From Mactra quadrangularis (taxonomy: Eukaryota > Mollusca > Bivalvia > Venerida > Mactridae), in the NCBI GenBank assembly GCA_025267735.1, contig CM046311.1, positions 21,722,020 through 21,786,019 on the forward strand: DNA of 64,000 nucleotides, read 5' to 3'. The stretch's first letter is position 1, and each line of letters begins with the position of its first letter. The position numbers and the translations under genes are program-made. This document shows positions 1-10,402 of the stretch, piece by piece. The notes below the pieces were generated by a model that saw nothing but the letters and a program-made list of their open reading frames with translations, was not told the DNA's origin and made no database searches.

Positions 1-727
1 CAATTTCTTTTGGGCAACCAAAATTCTGCAAATGAGATATAGTGCTTGCTCTTAAAATGATCCATTTGGACAACTGCTTTCATATCCTAATTTCATGGAC
101 AGATTAAGGAATGAACATTTCAAAATAACTTCAATACTCATTCCAAACTCAATTTATTTCATAGGGGATATGAGATAGCAGTTATTCTTATATTCTGATA
201 CATAAGACTTCACATGTTCTGTTTTTAACTAGGTACATTATGAGAACATAGCTGAGGTTTGTGATCCAAGTCTATTTAAAAAGTTCTAGATTTAGTTTAC
301 TAAACTTCTCAAACTAAGTTTGATTGAAATTCAAACTTTTCGTTAGAGATATGATTGTATTAGTATGTTCTGTTCTGTTCTGTTCTGTTACTCCAGTATG
401 CAGCTGAGGTCATGAATGTTTTTGTGCCGATGTTAAAATTGATGAATGGTTCAGATTGAATTTATTATTCATTTACATTTACATTGAACATTTCAAATTG
501 AGGCCAGTTTCATTTTGAGAAGTTTTGTGACGTCATGTCCTAAATTAATGTAGGTTTTGTTATTGCCTGCATTGTGAAGTGTGGAGCCATGATTATTCAA
601 GGGGTAGGGTGGGGTTTGCTTCATCTAGCAAATATTTATAATTTTGATATCACATATCACTAATCCTGGTGTTTCATTTTGTGATAATAATTTATTATAA
701 ATCACTTTAATTTTGGTGCATATTTAT
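1..727. other. AT-rich intergenic stretch with pentanucleotide microsatellite
   Basis: No coding region is supported here. A (TGTTC)n microsatellite of nearly five units lies at 366-389. The rest is AT-rich sequence in which I see no structure. Confidence 0.6.
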
Positions 728-981
728 TATACCCCCGCTTCGAAGAAGAGGGGGGTATACTGTTTTACCCTTGTCCATGCGTGCGTCCATCCGTTACAAA
801 ATTTCCGTCGCAGTTTTCTCAGCAACTATAACATGCAGCAGCCTAATACTTTGCATATTGCTTCATCCCATAGTCCCATGTGGTGTAAAGCGATTTCATG
901 CTCCTTGCTCATCTACTTCCTGTTTGTCGCATATTTTTAGATTTTTGCGGGGGTATCACTAGTGAGCATTAGCTCACAGAT
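728..981 (+). mobile_element. 254-bp dispersed element, copy A (non-autonomous, unclassified)
   Basis: The block starts with a short hairpin (TATACCCCC, about 14 bases, GGGGGTATA) and ends with GTGAGCATTAGCTCAC, itself an inverted repeat. Nearly the same sequence occurs in opposite orientation at 6899-7151 with only scattered substitutions. The small open frames inside both copies are not conserved as protein and are best ignored. Both ends being hairpins suggests a short non-autonomous transposon. I cannot assign it to a superfamily and see no clear target duplication. Confidence 0.65.
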
Positions 982-1014
982 TTACTTGTTTTACTTTACT
1001 TATAATTATTTATG

Positions 1015-1280
1015 TTTTTTTTTAATTTTTTTAATTGGGTTTAGCGCCGTGTCAATTTAGGTCATTTACGGCATCCAGCGCACATAATCTAGCTTTTCTG
1101 GACCTTGTTTATAACTAGTACTCACTTTCCCTTCCACAAGACCAGAAACTTCTCCATATATCTTATTAATGGAGGAAAAGTGGCATTATTGTCAAATTTT
1201 CATGAAAGTATAACCTCACCCCCTTAGGAACACAAGATTCCAAATTCCGGCGCACTACCAACTGTGCCACCGCCCCGGTT
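1015..1280 (-). mobile_element. tRNA-derived SINE, family B (degenerate copy)
   Basis: This matches the better preserved SINE at 18602-18900: a T-rich left end, then a body with GCCGTGTCAATTTAGGTCAT and ATGGAGGAAAAGTGGCATTA, then a degenerate tRNA-like head near 1225-1278 (GGCGCACTACCAACTG in plus orientation, the complement of an A box). The head lies at the right end, so the element reads on the minus strand and the T-rich left end is its poly(A) tail. The B box is decayed. Confidence 0.75.
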
Positions 1281-3025
1281 TTTTTTGAAATTCATGAATA
1301 GTTAACTTCCAGTTCACAAGCTCTTATAGTCTGTGAGTAACCTAACATTTTTCTACTTAATCTTAAAATCTCAAGCTCTTGTCATTCTAAACAATTTAAC
1401 TTTTTTATAGACTTTTGGTGGGAGTTACTATGTCATGTATGTTGACAAAATGTCTTTAATGTTAGTATGTTGTATTTTCATATAATTTTAAGTTCTATTT
1501 ACACAAAATTTGCTTTACTGAAAAATTTGCTGAAAAAGGCTGGCTAATGATTTGGCGAAACAAAGGCGGGCGGGTGGTTGGGCGTCCGGTGTTGTTAACA
1601 ATTGCATTAAAGTTATCAATTTAGCATATATTTCGGCCATTTATTGTCAGATCTTTATGAAACTTTATGCAATGATAACATACTATGTGATGAACAGAAT
1701 CAGAAAGTAACGGCAATTCTATCTGCCTTTTTTATGGATTATTTCCCTTTGTAATTTTTGCATTTAAGTTTTTAAATCCGGCTTTAATGTGGTTTCCACA
1801 TTCCATTTTTTGTTAGAAAATAACTTACTGAACAGTGGTGTTTAAAGACACAACTTATCATAAATTTTGGCACATGTATTGCATGCTTTTTCATGGCTAG
1901 ATATAACGGTAGAATTTCGGTGTGTCACATAGAATGGATATAATAATTGAGGCCCTGCAATGAGTGCATGAACCTAATTAAAATGTAGTGATTATATAAA
2001 TGGATTTGTGTATCGAACAGCAAAAAACTTACATGTCCCTAATTGACTACATTTTTGCTGTTTGAATTTAAGCTAAAATCTTGATACAACTGAAATGGTC
2101 AAAGTTTTTGCTTACACAAACGGTGAGACATGAGATACCGACACCCGAGTGACAGTAATACATTGTAAGCTCTCATTCTCTTTGAAAAGCCATATGTGAC
2201 CCATATATGGACGGATTTGGTATACTGAGGCACTTGGTGACCATACTTATGTGAAATTTTTGTTGAAACCATTGACAAAATGAAGCTGGAATTGTGAATA
2301 GAAAAATATTTCCCTATGTATAACCTATGTCTATTCATTGACCAGGTATAAAGAAAACTGTCGTCTGCTTAATTAAGTTGTTTTTTTTATATGGAGGAAC
2401 TATTGTCTGAATGACAGTTTGGAATCTGGCCCCGCAAAAACAATTTCCTACTCAATTTTGTCAGAGATATTCATAAATATAGTTCTAGTAACATTATCAA
2501 TAACTATGCATGGGCCTCAATTTATTTCACTAGCTAGCAAACATGAAAGTCATGAAACATGATATACCTCTATTATTATGTAACCACTATACTACAATTT
2601 TCTTTTGATGTTCGAGATTTATAAGTTGTTTTTTATGATAAATCTTCCTGTTGACAATTAATTACCTGATGTCCTGAACTGTTTGTATTATGATAGTAAC
2701 CTGTGTACTAAATGATGTGTTTTGTTTGTAACTTAGATATGATGATGTCCTTGTAATATTCATCCGAAGGGAAGAAATATCATATACTTACATGTAGTTT
2801 TAAACTCTTTATTAAAATTTTCGGCTTAAGAGCCTTCATCAGTAAATTTGAAATGAAAAAAAAACAACGCTTACATAATGGGTTACTGTTCTAAAAACAG
2901 AAAATACTATGTAAAAGTTTACAAAATTTATTTTGAATTGCATCTATCATCCCAAAGGTTGCCTTATTTATCACAGAGTCAAATAAGCTAGTCAGTCAGA
3001 TTCCTCGCTCCCAAGTCCTAACCAT
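1281..3025. other. Intergenic, no gene seen
   Basis: About 1.7 kb without a supportable coding region. A GC-richer patch near 1560-1595 (GGCGGGCGGGTGG) resembles the edge of an old dispersed repeat but has no partner in this window. The short minus-strand frame around 2099-2338 has no recognisable domain. Confidence 0.5.
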
Positions 3026-3027
3026 TA

Positions 3028-3411
3028 AGGCCATGCCATATCGGAATTTTGTTAAGCGTCTAGGTTTTAGTCCTCAATAAAAAAAAAAAGACAATTTAAT
3101 TCAGGGAAAATTGTGTTCAGTTACAGCTATATTCATCGTATTTACTAAGCTATTTATCATAACCACGTCATTAATACAATATACTGTATATCTAAATATA
3201 TATATGTAAAAATAAAACACTAGTCATTTTATATTAAATTCAGACAATTGTTTCATATTATGAGGATGTTATTCTATTGAAAATATATTTATATATATGT
3301 AATGCATTATTTTTTCAGTAAAAATTTTTTGTTTTTGGTTTTTGTGAATAGGTACCTAGGTTTGTCAAATTTGAGTTGATGCTTAACAGAATTTCAATTT
3401 GGCATGGCCTA
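3028..3411. mobile_element. MITE with imperfect terminal inverted repeats
   Basis: The left end begins AGGCCATGCCATATCGGAAT and continues to GTTAAGCGTC near 3060. The right end, about 3376-3411, reads as its inverse (GCTTAACAGAATTTCAATTT, then GGCATGGCCT). The roughly 35-bp arms match imperfectly and bound an AT-rich core of about 310 bp with no open frame. I could not define a convincing target duplication. Confidence 0.6.
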
Positions 3412-3686
3412 AACAATCAATAATCCTCATCTTTTCATATTTCACAGTCATCTCTTACATGTCTCAGGTTTTATTGTACTCCATGATCTTAAAGAAATTT
3501 CAGGAGGAGCTGGGGCCTTGAAAGGGTCCCTGTTATATTAGAAAAAAGGTCTATTTTTATGATTTCTTGTTAATTTACTGGTTTGTTATTATATTTGCTT
3601 TCATTGTTACATGTATGTCTATTTATATTGTAAATAAGTTATATTATGTAGTCTGTTTTAACATGTTAATGATTATGTTGTTTTTA

Positions 3687-4330
3687 GCTCAACTTTACGA
3701 AGTAAATGGAGAGCTCTCCTACTCGCCCTAGCATCGGCGTCCGCATTTCTGATTAAAGTTTTTGTGCAGTAAAATATTTTTACTATAACTTTTTTATTTA
3801 TTAAGGTATCAACTTTAAACTTAAAATACATGTTCCTTATCATCAACCACGTCTCATGTGACAAGGTTCATAACTCCAAATAGGTTCATAACTCCAAATA
3901 CATTTTTGTCGGTATTATCTGCCCTTGAACTTAGAGTTTTCTAAAAAAAAAATGGTTGTTTTTACTGCAACTGTTTTATTTCTTTAGGTATTGACTTCAA
4001 ACTTTAAGTAAATGTTTTTTACTATCAATCACATCTCACATGACAAGGTTCATTACTCCAAATACATTTTTTTCAGAATTATTGACTTCAAACCTTAAAT
4101 ATATGTTCCTTATTATCAACCACATCTCATGTGACAAGGTTCATAACTCCAAATACATTTTTTTTTCAAAATTGTCTCCAATGAACTAAAATTTTAAAGA
4201 TTTTTTTTACTTTAAATTTGTTAAGGTTATATTTCCAAATTTTAAAATATGAATGTTCCTTATCATCAACCACATCTCATGTGACAAATACTTGCTTAGT
4301 TGAGCATAATGTCTCCTCTGACAGCTCTTG
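3687..4330. repeat. Degenerate tandem repeat inside an old transposon-like unit
   Basis: About four decayed units carry CACATCTCATGTGACAAGG followed by TTCATAACTCCAAATACAT. They recur at roughly 3850, 4025, 4120 and 4270, with variable spacing. The array is bordered by TTAGCTCAAC (about 3686) and GTTGAGCATAA (about 4300), short inverse matches suggesting the whole is a transposon with internal repeats. No coding potential. Confidence 0.6.
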
Positions 4331-4644
4331 TTTAAAGATAAGTTTTACTTCAACCTAAGGAAAGATTAGTAGAAATATTACCATTTACAAAAATGATTTG
4401 TAAAGACAAAAAATACATGTGTGAATACATGTACAGATGACTTAAAAAGTTATTTGTTATAAATTGTAAATAAATATCTTGTACATATTGTTTATTAATG
4501 ATTTGTAATAAATTGTAATAAATGACATTTTACCTATTGTTAAATGATGTTATGTAATAAACTGTGAAGTAATGATTTGTGTAAGATATTATCTATCAAA
4601 TATTCATAATTATAATACAAATATAGTGTATACTTATTTATTTT

Positions 4645-5110
4645 TAGGGCTGTGGATCGTTGAGCAAGAGGCAATCCGATCCGAACCACAAATCATGTGT
4701 TGCGATTCACCAATCGAACCCCAAATCACATTTTAATGGAAGAACATAGAGGAATTCATGTAACAACAAAATAAGTGAAAAATTACAGAAGCTTTTACTA
4801 TATGGGACAACTATGCACTCCAAACATTACTATTAGACGTTTTATGTGCATTGTCAGTGGTAACATTTTTGTTCAAATGTGTGTCAATGGAAATTTTAAC
4901 ACAAGATAATTCGGTCCCTATATAATTTAGAATTTTCATTAGTAGTGCACCTCGATTTCAGTGGTATTTAGTGGTAATTAAGCTGGAAAATGTTCTTTCA
5001 TTTTTTTCCAAAACTAGATTGTGATCAGATGATTTCGGATGTGACGAATATTCGTATATTCTGGTCGAGATTGGGAATATCCGAGTACTGGGATACTTGC
5101 TGCAGCCTTA
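4645..5110. mobile_element. hAT-type MITE with 8-bp target duplication
   Basis: The left end TAGGGCTGTGG and the inverse of the right end, TAAGGCTGCAG, form short inverted repeats. They are flanked by an exact 8-bp direct repeat TTTATTTT at 4637-4644 and 5111-5118. An 8-bp target duplication and short T/CAGGG-type termini are typical of the hAT superfamily. The interior (466 bp) has no transposase and is AT-rich with a subterminal GATCCGAACC-like segment. The flanking duplication is AT-rich, so chance adds some doubt. Confidence 0.7.
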
Positions 5111-5264
5111 TTTATTTTAGCTCAATTATGAAACAAGTTCTTACAACTTTGATTTATCTCTTTTTAGTTCGCTTCCTGGTCTCCCAAGACTGAGCTAGTT
5201 GGATAAAGTCCTTGCTCGAGGAATTATGATTTATTTTCCTCATTGAAAGAGTGTTAAAAGGTGA

Positions 5265-5650
5265 ACTAGAAGCAGAGGTCAAGTGGTTGGACCCCAACTT
5301 ATGGACCAAGAGGTCCTGGGTTTGAACCTGATAAGCCCGATAAGCAAACTTTACAATTGTAGCCGTCTGATCGTCACTGCTGCCAGATGGATACCACTCA
5401 ATGTTTGGAGAAACTACCTGCCGTTTATTTGTAACCGAGGCTGAACTATTTAAATGTATTTTCTTTCTACAAAGAACATCAGCCAATACATTAAAATCAA
5501 GTTGACAGGTATTTTTTTGGAAAAACAAACAAAAAACAAGAACTATTCTGGGCAGGGCATTATATTCTCTTGTGCTGCCCAAGCCAGGGACAGTAGGAGA
5601 TGTAGGGCTGTCCATAAGTTGACAAAGGGCCTCAGAATCATTGGACTACA
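5265..5650 (+). mobile_element. Probable tRNA-derived SINE, family C
   Basis: At 5272-5335 there is an A-box-like GGTCAAGTGGTTGGAC and, about 35 bases on, a B-box-like GGGTTTGAACC, the spacing expected of a pol III promoter from a tRNA. The body to about 5650 is more GC-rich than its surroundings. A 153-codon minus-strand frame across it has no domain and is an incidental frame in the repeat. No second copy in this window supports the boundaries. Confidence 0.5.
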
Positions 5651-5654
5651 TCCA

Positions 5655-6475
5655 TTGCCCAAGGGCTAAAATACAAGTAAAAGATTTGGAGAACCTAGGT
5701 AATAGTAGTTGTCTAGTTATGGTCCAAAGTTTTTCCATATGAAGTTCCAGTGACCTTGACCCTCTGAACAAATATTTCACATCTTGGACCCAAGGGCTTT
5801 TCATATGAAATCCTAGCAACCTTGATCTATGACCCCAGCCTCAAAACAAATAGGTCTCATCCTTGACCCAAGGGCTATCCACGGCAAAGATTTCGTGAAC
5901 CAAGGTGCAGCCATTCTTAAGTTATTATCCAGACAAAGTATTCCCAAATGAACTTTAGGTGACCTTGGTCTCAGAACCAAAAGGGTATACCCTTTACCCA
6001 AGGGCTATCTGGACATAAAATTTAGTGAACATAGGTTAAGCCATTGTTGAGTATTGACCGGATAAAGTTTTCCCATATAAACTACCAAGGACTCTGACCT
6101 AGGACCTTAGAACCGATAAGGCACATCCTTGATACAAGGGCTATTGGCAAATAAAATTTGGTCAATCCTAGATATAGCTATTGTTGAGTTATCATCAGGA
6201 CAAAGTTTTGCCATATGATGTCCAAGCAATTATGGCCTTAAAACCAATAGGGCACGCCCTTTACACAAGGGCTATCCACACATTGAATTTGGTGAATCTA
6301 TGTAAAACCGTTGTTGAGTTATCCTCCATACAAAAGTTTCCCATATGAAGTCTCAGTGACCTTGACCTTTGACAATACATCCCTTGTTTAGTTATCACCT
6401 GGACAAGCCATTGTCAACTGAAGGACAAACAGACAAATGGACAACATCATAACATTAAACATCCCGTTTTTCAAA
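5655..6475. repeat. Degenerate tandem repeat, period about 130 bp
   Basis: The phrase ACCCAAGGGCTATC and variants recur at about 5659, 5790, 5869, 5998, 6133 and 6265. Each is followed about 60 bases later by variants of GTTTTCCCATATGAAGT and GTGACCTTGACC. The units differ by many substitutions and small indels, so the array is old. No gene is present. Confidence 0.75.
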
Positions 6476-6898
6476 CAGGCGTATAAAAATATAAAATTTA
6501 AACCCATGTTTAAAATATGTAAGCAGTTAGTTTATCTTTTTATTAAAATATCTCTATAATCAATAAATAACAAACATAAACATATATTTTCACAAGTAAC
6601 AATTGACAATGACTCAGCAATGAGTTCTTCTTTATCTAAACTTTCAAATCATCAAAATACATCTTAGTAAATATATGGCTTAAAACTCCCGATGTGATCC
6701 AGATGTTCAGCATTTTATACAAGTGAACCATTAAGCAAATTAATCCTTAAAATCAGGAATTTGAGCATTCACTGATATTATATAACTGGTAAGGGAACTT
6801 CTAGCTTTTGAACAGCCCGAAAAAGAGGCACAGCTTTAACACATACTGTAAGTCAAAAATATACATTGTAATTTAACTTCTTAAAAATAATCAAAAAA

Positions 6899-7151
6899 TC
6901 TGTGAGCTAATGCTCACTAGTGATACCCCCGCCAAAATCTAAAAATATGCGACAAACAGGAAGTAGATGAGCAAGGAGCATGAAATCGCTTTACACCATA
7001 TGGGACTATGGGATGAAGCAATATGCAAAGTATTAGGCTGCTGCATGATATAGTTGCTGAGAAAACTGCAACGGAAATTTCGTAACGGATGGACGGACGC
7101 ACGGACAAGGGTAAAACAGTATACCCCCCTCTTCTTCGAAGCGGGGGTATA
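6899..7151 (-). mobile_element. 254-bp dispersed element, copy B (inverted relative to copy A)
   Basis: This is the reverse complement of 728-981 with few differences, including both terminal hairpins. The two copies lie 5.9 kb apart in opposite orientation, so the interval could form a stem-loop or invert by recombination. Confidence 0.65.
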
Positions 7152-7242
7152 AATAAGAAAACCACACAGGCAATAATAAAGTATAAAATTCTTAATAAAA
7201 TAGCTAAGCTACAATCATGATTGCTGAGTATTTAACAAACAA

Positions 7243-7692
7243 TACCGTATTGCAATATATTGCAATATTCAAAACCCGTATTGCAATATATTGCAATATT
7301 TATCGGTTTTGTTAGAAGACGTGCGAAGCAAGAATTAATGCACCTGCATTGCATTCGCTACACTTACATGTGTATTTCAAATGACCTCTTATCCAAATAT
7401 TTGAACGACTTGTACAAAATTGAATATGTGTAAGAAAATGCATATTCTTAAACAGATTTCCGAAGGGAGTTATTCTCTTATTTGACAAACATTTCAAAGC
7501 ACAATAAGATTATTACTAGTTTTCAACACGTTTTAACATTCATTCAAATATTTAAATTTTAGATTCTAATAAAATCAATCAGTACGACACACAACTACAA
7601 AAACCGGTTCAGGAAAAAATGAACCAGTTAAAAACCGTCTGAATTCATATTGCAATATTAACCGATATATTGGTTAACCGTTACACCCCTAT
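7243..7692. mobile_element. hAT-like element remnant rich in TATTGCAATA
   Basis: Palindromic TATTGCAATATATTGCAATA segments open this block and the right end reads GGTTAACCGTTACACCCCTA. Similar right ends close blocks at 15859 (GTTTCACCCCTA) and 16865 (GTTAGACCCCTA), both also preceded by TTGCAATA segments. The left terminus is missing or decayed, so this is classified from the right end only. Confidence 0.45.
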
Positions 7693-8061
7693 ATAACACC
7701 CTTATTACAAAAATATGCTCACAAACCTGAGTTATATAATTGTATTACTTTATTTATTAAGACAATGGTTAAAAAGGCAGACAGCTCGGTCTAGTTATAC
7801 ATTCATCTAAATAATAAAATAATGAAACATTACAGTGCCCTCCAAGTTTTTGGAAAAATGAAATTTTAAGAAAAAAATGATAATGCAGGTTTTGTACACG
7901 TGGAAAAATCATGGAAAATGAGAATCTCAGATTTTTCTGGAAAAATCATGAAATTTTGATATTAGGGAAAATATCATGGAAAAGTCATGGAAATTAGAAA
8001 ACATCATGCAAACACTTAAATGTGACATGGAAAAAACTATATTGATTCAAGCTATAGTGCA

Positions 8062-8305
8062 TTTTTTCTCAACTGTCAAAGTTTGAATAATTTCACGGTG
8101 ATTGATTACACCACAGGAGCTTGACATTTTATATCATACTACAAAAATTCCCCTGCTACATTTTTATTATATGTAGGATGTGAATTTTCGTTGCATGATA
8201 TAAAATGTCAAGCTCCTGTGATAACACACTATCACAGTATGACGAGTGTTACACAAAGAGCCCTCACAAAGAGAAATTATTCATGTTTTGACAGTTGAGA
8301 AAAAA
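8062..8305. mobile_element. Foldback MITE (outer), host of a second MITE
   Basis: The left arm TTTTTTCTCAACTGTCAAA (8062-8080) is repeated in inverse at about 8287-8305 and continues into a weaker arm (GAATAATTTC and its inverse). A shorter relative lies at 28094-28225, duplicated at 39447-39577. In those, the region corresponding to 8112-8220 holds different, shorter sequence, which supports nesting. Confidence 0.7.
8112..8220. mobile_element. Compact 109-bp MITE with perfect 26-bp inverted repeats, nested
   Basis: Both ends read inward as CACAGGAGCTTGACATTTTA followed by TATCAT, a perfect 26-bp match between the arms, leaving a core of about 57 bp. The same terminal motif bounds a 795-bp element at 32570-33364. 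The flanks GATTACAC and ATAACACA suggest an imperfect target duplication. Confidence 0.75.
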
Positions 8306-8663
8306 CGAACAATACAAATGAATGAAAATGATAAATTCAAACATAAATCACAACTTGAAATGTTTGGTACAAATCACGCTTGGGTACGAAAATGAAAATT
8401 TTACAACAACTCTGTTTTCATTTTTCTACTTGTGTTGTCTGCTGTGATGTGGTGTTTTCAAATTGTTCTTGTTTTGAGTTCTGTATGTGTTTCTATTGTA
8501 TCATGGAAAACTGAGAGGACTCATGGGAAAATCATGGAATTTTGGTGTTCAAAATCTGATTGAACCCCGTCATGTGAACGGCTATTACCGTAATTATGGT
8601 AATTTTACTTTAACTGTTGCTCATTCACAGTTTGAATTATACCTTGAATGTCCTTGATAAATT

Positions 8664-9006
8664 ATTAAGAACTTTAGTCAGTTATTTTCCCCTGATAAAA
8701 TCTAAAGCAATCCAATTGGTAAGTAGGTCCTTACAGATGGAATCCTCGGATTTTATTGTTGAATTCCTATGTAAGGATAACAAAATATTTCATCTAAAGA
8801 TATTAACTGAAATGATAAAATTAAGATAGTTCTTTACCCTAAAAATACTTAGCTTGAATTTCTAACAAATCAAATGACTTACAAAAAGTTATTTAAGATT
8901 AATTTTGGCAAATTGAAAAGTAAGGTTAAACTCAGAGTAATCCAACTAATTGGATCTACCTATTTGAAGAGTATACAAGGGGAAATAACTGACTAAAGTC
9001 CCTAAT
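8664..9006. mobile_element. MITE with about 28-bp inverted repeats
   Basis: The left arm ATTAAGAACTTTAGTCAG continues to TTATTTTCCCCT at 8694. The right end is its inverse with two or three differences (AGGGGAAATAACTGACTAAA, then GTCCCTAAT). The 340-bp element is AT-rich and its only small open frame is incidental. Confidence 0.65.
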
Positions 9007-9387
9007 TAATTTCTGATTTTTGAAATTAGCTCAGGTGACAAATTGTGCAATTTATTCATGGGTAAATTTGAATAAGTTTATCCTAACAAGGATTTTTTGA
9101 AGGGCACTATTTTATTGCTGATTATAAATGATTGAAATAGATAGTAACCCTGTAGTAGTGTGATAGATAACTTATATAGTTCAGTTTTTATCTTGTTAGG
9201 ACATAATTAAAGTAAACTTTGTCATATCTGGGTCATATAGTGTTATATCTAAATTACAGACTATTATTTACTTAAGGTTATTTTATCAAGTATTTAGTTA
9301 TTATCAGTATATAAGGAGTGAAAGCAAATTTCTATCATGATAAGATAAATATCAACCCATATTAATAACCTTACATAGCATATAGTA

Positions 9388-9725
9388 CAGGGCTAAAATT
9401 TAAGCTCGCAAACCCGTAAAATGCGAGTGGATTTTGACAAACGCATGTTACTTTTATTTTAACTTGCAAATTTTCCCGAGTTGAAATTGACGAACAAAAT
9501 TACAGGCTAAACTAATGAGGCTCTAATCAGCATTTAAACAGTCAGATAGATCGTAGATAGTATTAATTAAAGATTTACACTAATCAATGTTTGATATTGC
9601 TTGTTTATCTCACAATATTTAAGTTTGGAGAAATGATGCCAGTGATTTTTTTCATTCTGCGAGTTGAAATAAAAATCAACTCGCAAAAATTTGCAAGTCT
9701 AAATTTTTGTTAAATTCTAGGCCTG
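9388..9725. mobile_element. hAT-type MITE (TCGCAA family), full length
   Basis: The left end is CAGGGCTAAAATTTAA and the inverse of the right end is CAGGCCTAGAATTTAAC. The flanks ATATAGTA (9380-9387) and ATACAGTA (9726-9733) match at 7 of 8 positions, fitting a hAT 8-bp target duplication. Internal subterminal repeats of ACTCGCAAA type are present on both sides. A truncated relative sits at 56867-57180. Confidence 0.75.
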
Positions 9726-9969
9726 ATACAGTATAAGTAAACCACTGACACTTCCATGTTTTTCTTCATTTACTTGTGTATGAAGTTACTATTCTAGGAT
9801 TTAACAGAAAATTGTCATAACTCCAATATTCAGAATGAAAAAACAACAGAACATCTTGGTCTCTGTATAGCTACTACAATTTGGCACTGAGAACAAACAA
9901 ATTGGTATGCTATATTAATGGAATAATTTGATTATGTACGGTAAGAAGACGTTATTAGTATTTTTCTAA

Positions 9970-10345
9970 AGCCATATAAAGCCACATCCAGAGGTTTAGC
10001 CTTTCCAGGAACAGTGACTTTGTTGACTGACTCCATTATATTTGTTTGTTTTTGTTTAGTTTAATGCCGTAGCAACACACTGTGTTGGTCATATAACCGC
10101 AGTCAGTCAATCTACTCACTGTTCCTGGAGAGGCTAAATCTCTGGATTTAGCTGTTAACCAACTATTTAGCACATACTTTTTTCAGTAACTGACAACTGC
10201 CCTACATAATAAAGAATCATTGGTACGGGGAGAATGGCCGTAAAAATAATTCCATGACCAAGCTCCATGAAAGTATGCCCCACCTGGGAATCAAACCCAT
10301 TAGCCTTCAATCTGGAGACTTGCGTGCTACCAACTGAGCTACCCT
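9970..10345. mobile_element. Two SINE family A copies, head to head (one truncated)
   Basis: A short plus-oriented fragment (about 9975-10035, GGTTTAGCCTTTCCAGGAAC) is followed by a longer minus-oriented copy to 10345. The minus copy ends in a tRNA-like head at about 10275-10345, whose complement has an A box (TAGCTCAGTTGG) and a B box (GGTTTGATTCC). Other family A copies are at 14812-15065, 27541-27745, 31435-31520 and 38872-39055. Confidence 0.8.
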
Positions 10346-10402
10346 GATAACAGAACCCTGTTATCTAGTAACCTATAAAATGTGTTGCTACATTGATATT
10401 AA

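Larger units (their letters stand above)
7840..8560. repeat. Repeat rich in ATCATGGAAA, split by a nested MITE pair
   Basis: Phrases such as GGAAAAATCATGGAAAATGA and GTCATGGAAATTAG recur between 7850 and 8040 and again at 8500-8545 (ATCATGGAAAACTGAGAGG, then GGAAAATCATGGAATTTTGG). The two halves look like one degenerate element interrupted by the inverted-repeat insert at 8062-8305. Confidence 0.5.

Noticed and set aside
5154..5615. 153-codon minus-strand open frame
   Set aside because: It lies across a SINE-like repeat, has no recognisable domain or splice context and runs into the tandem repeat; treated as incidental.
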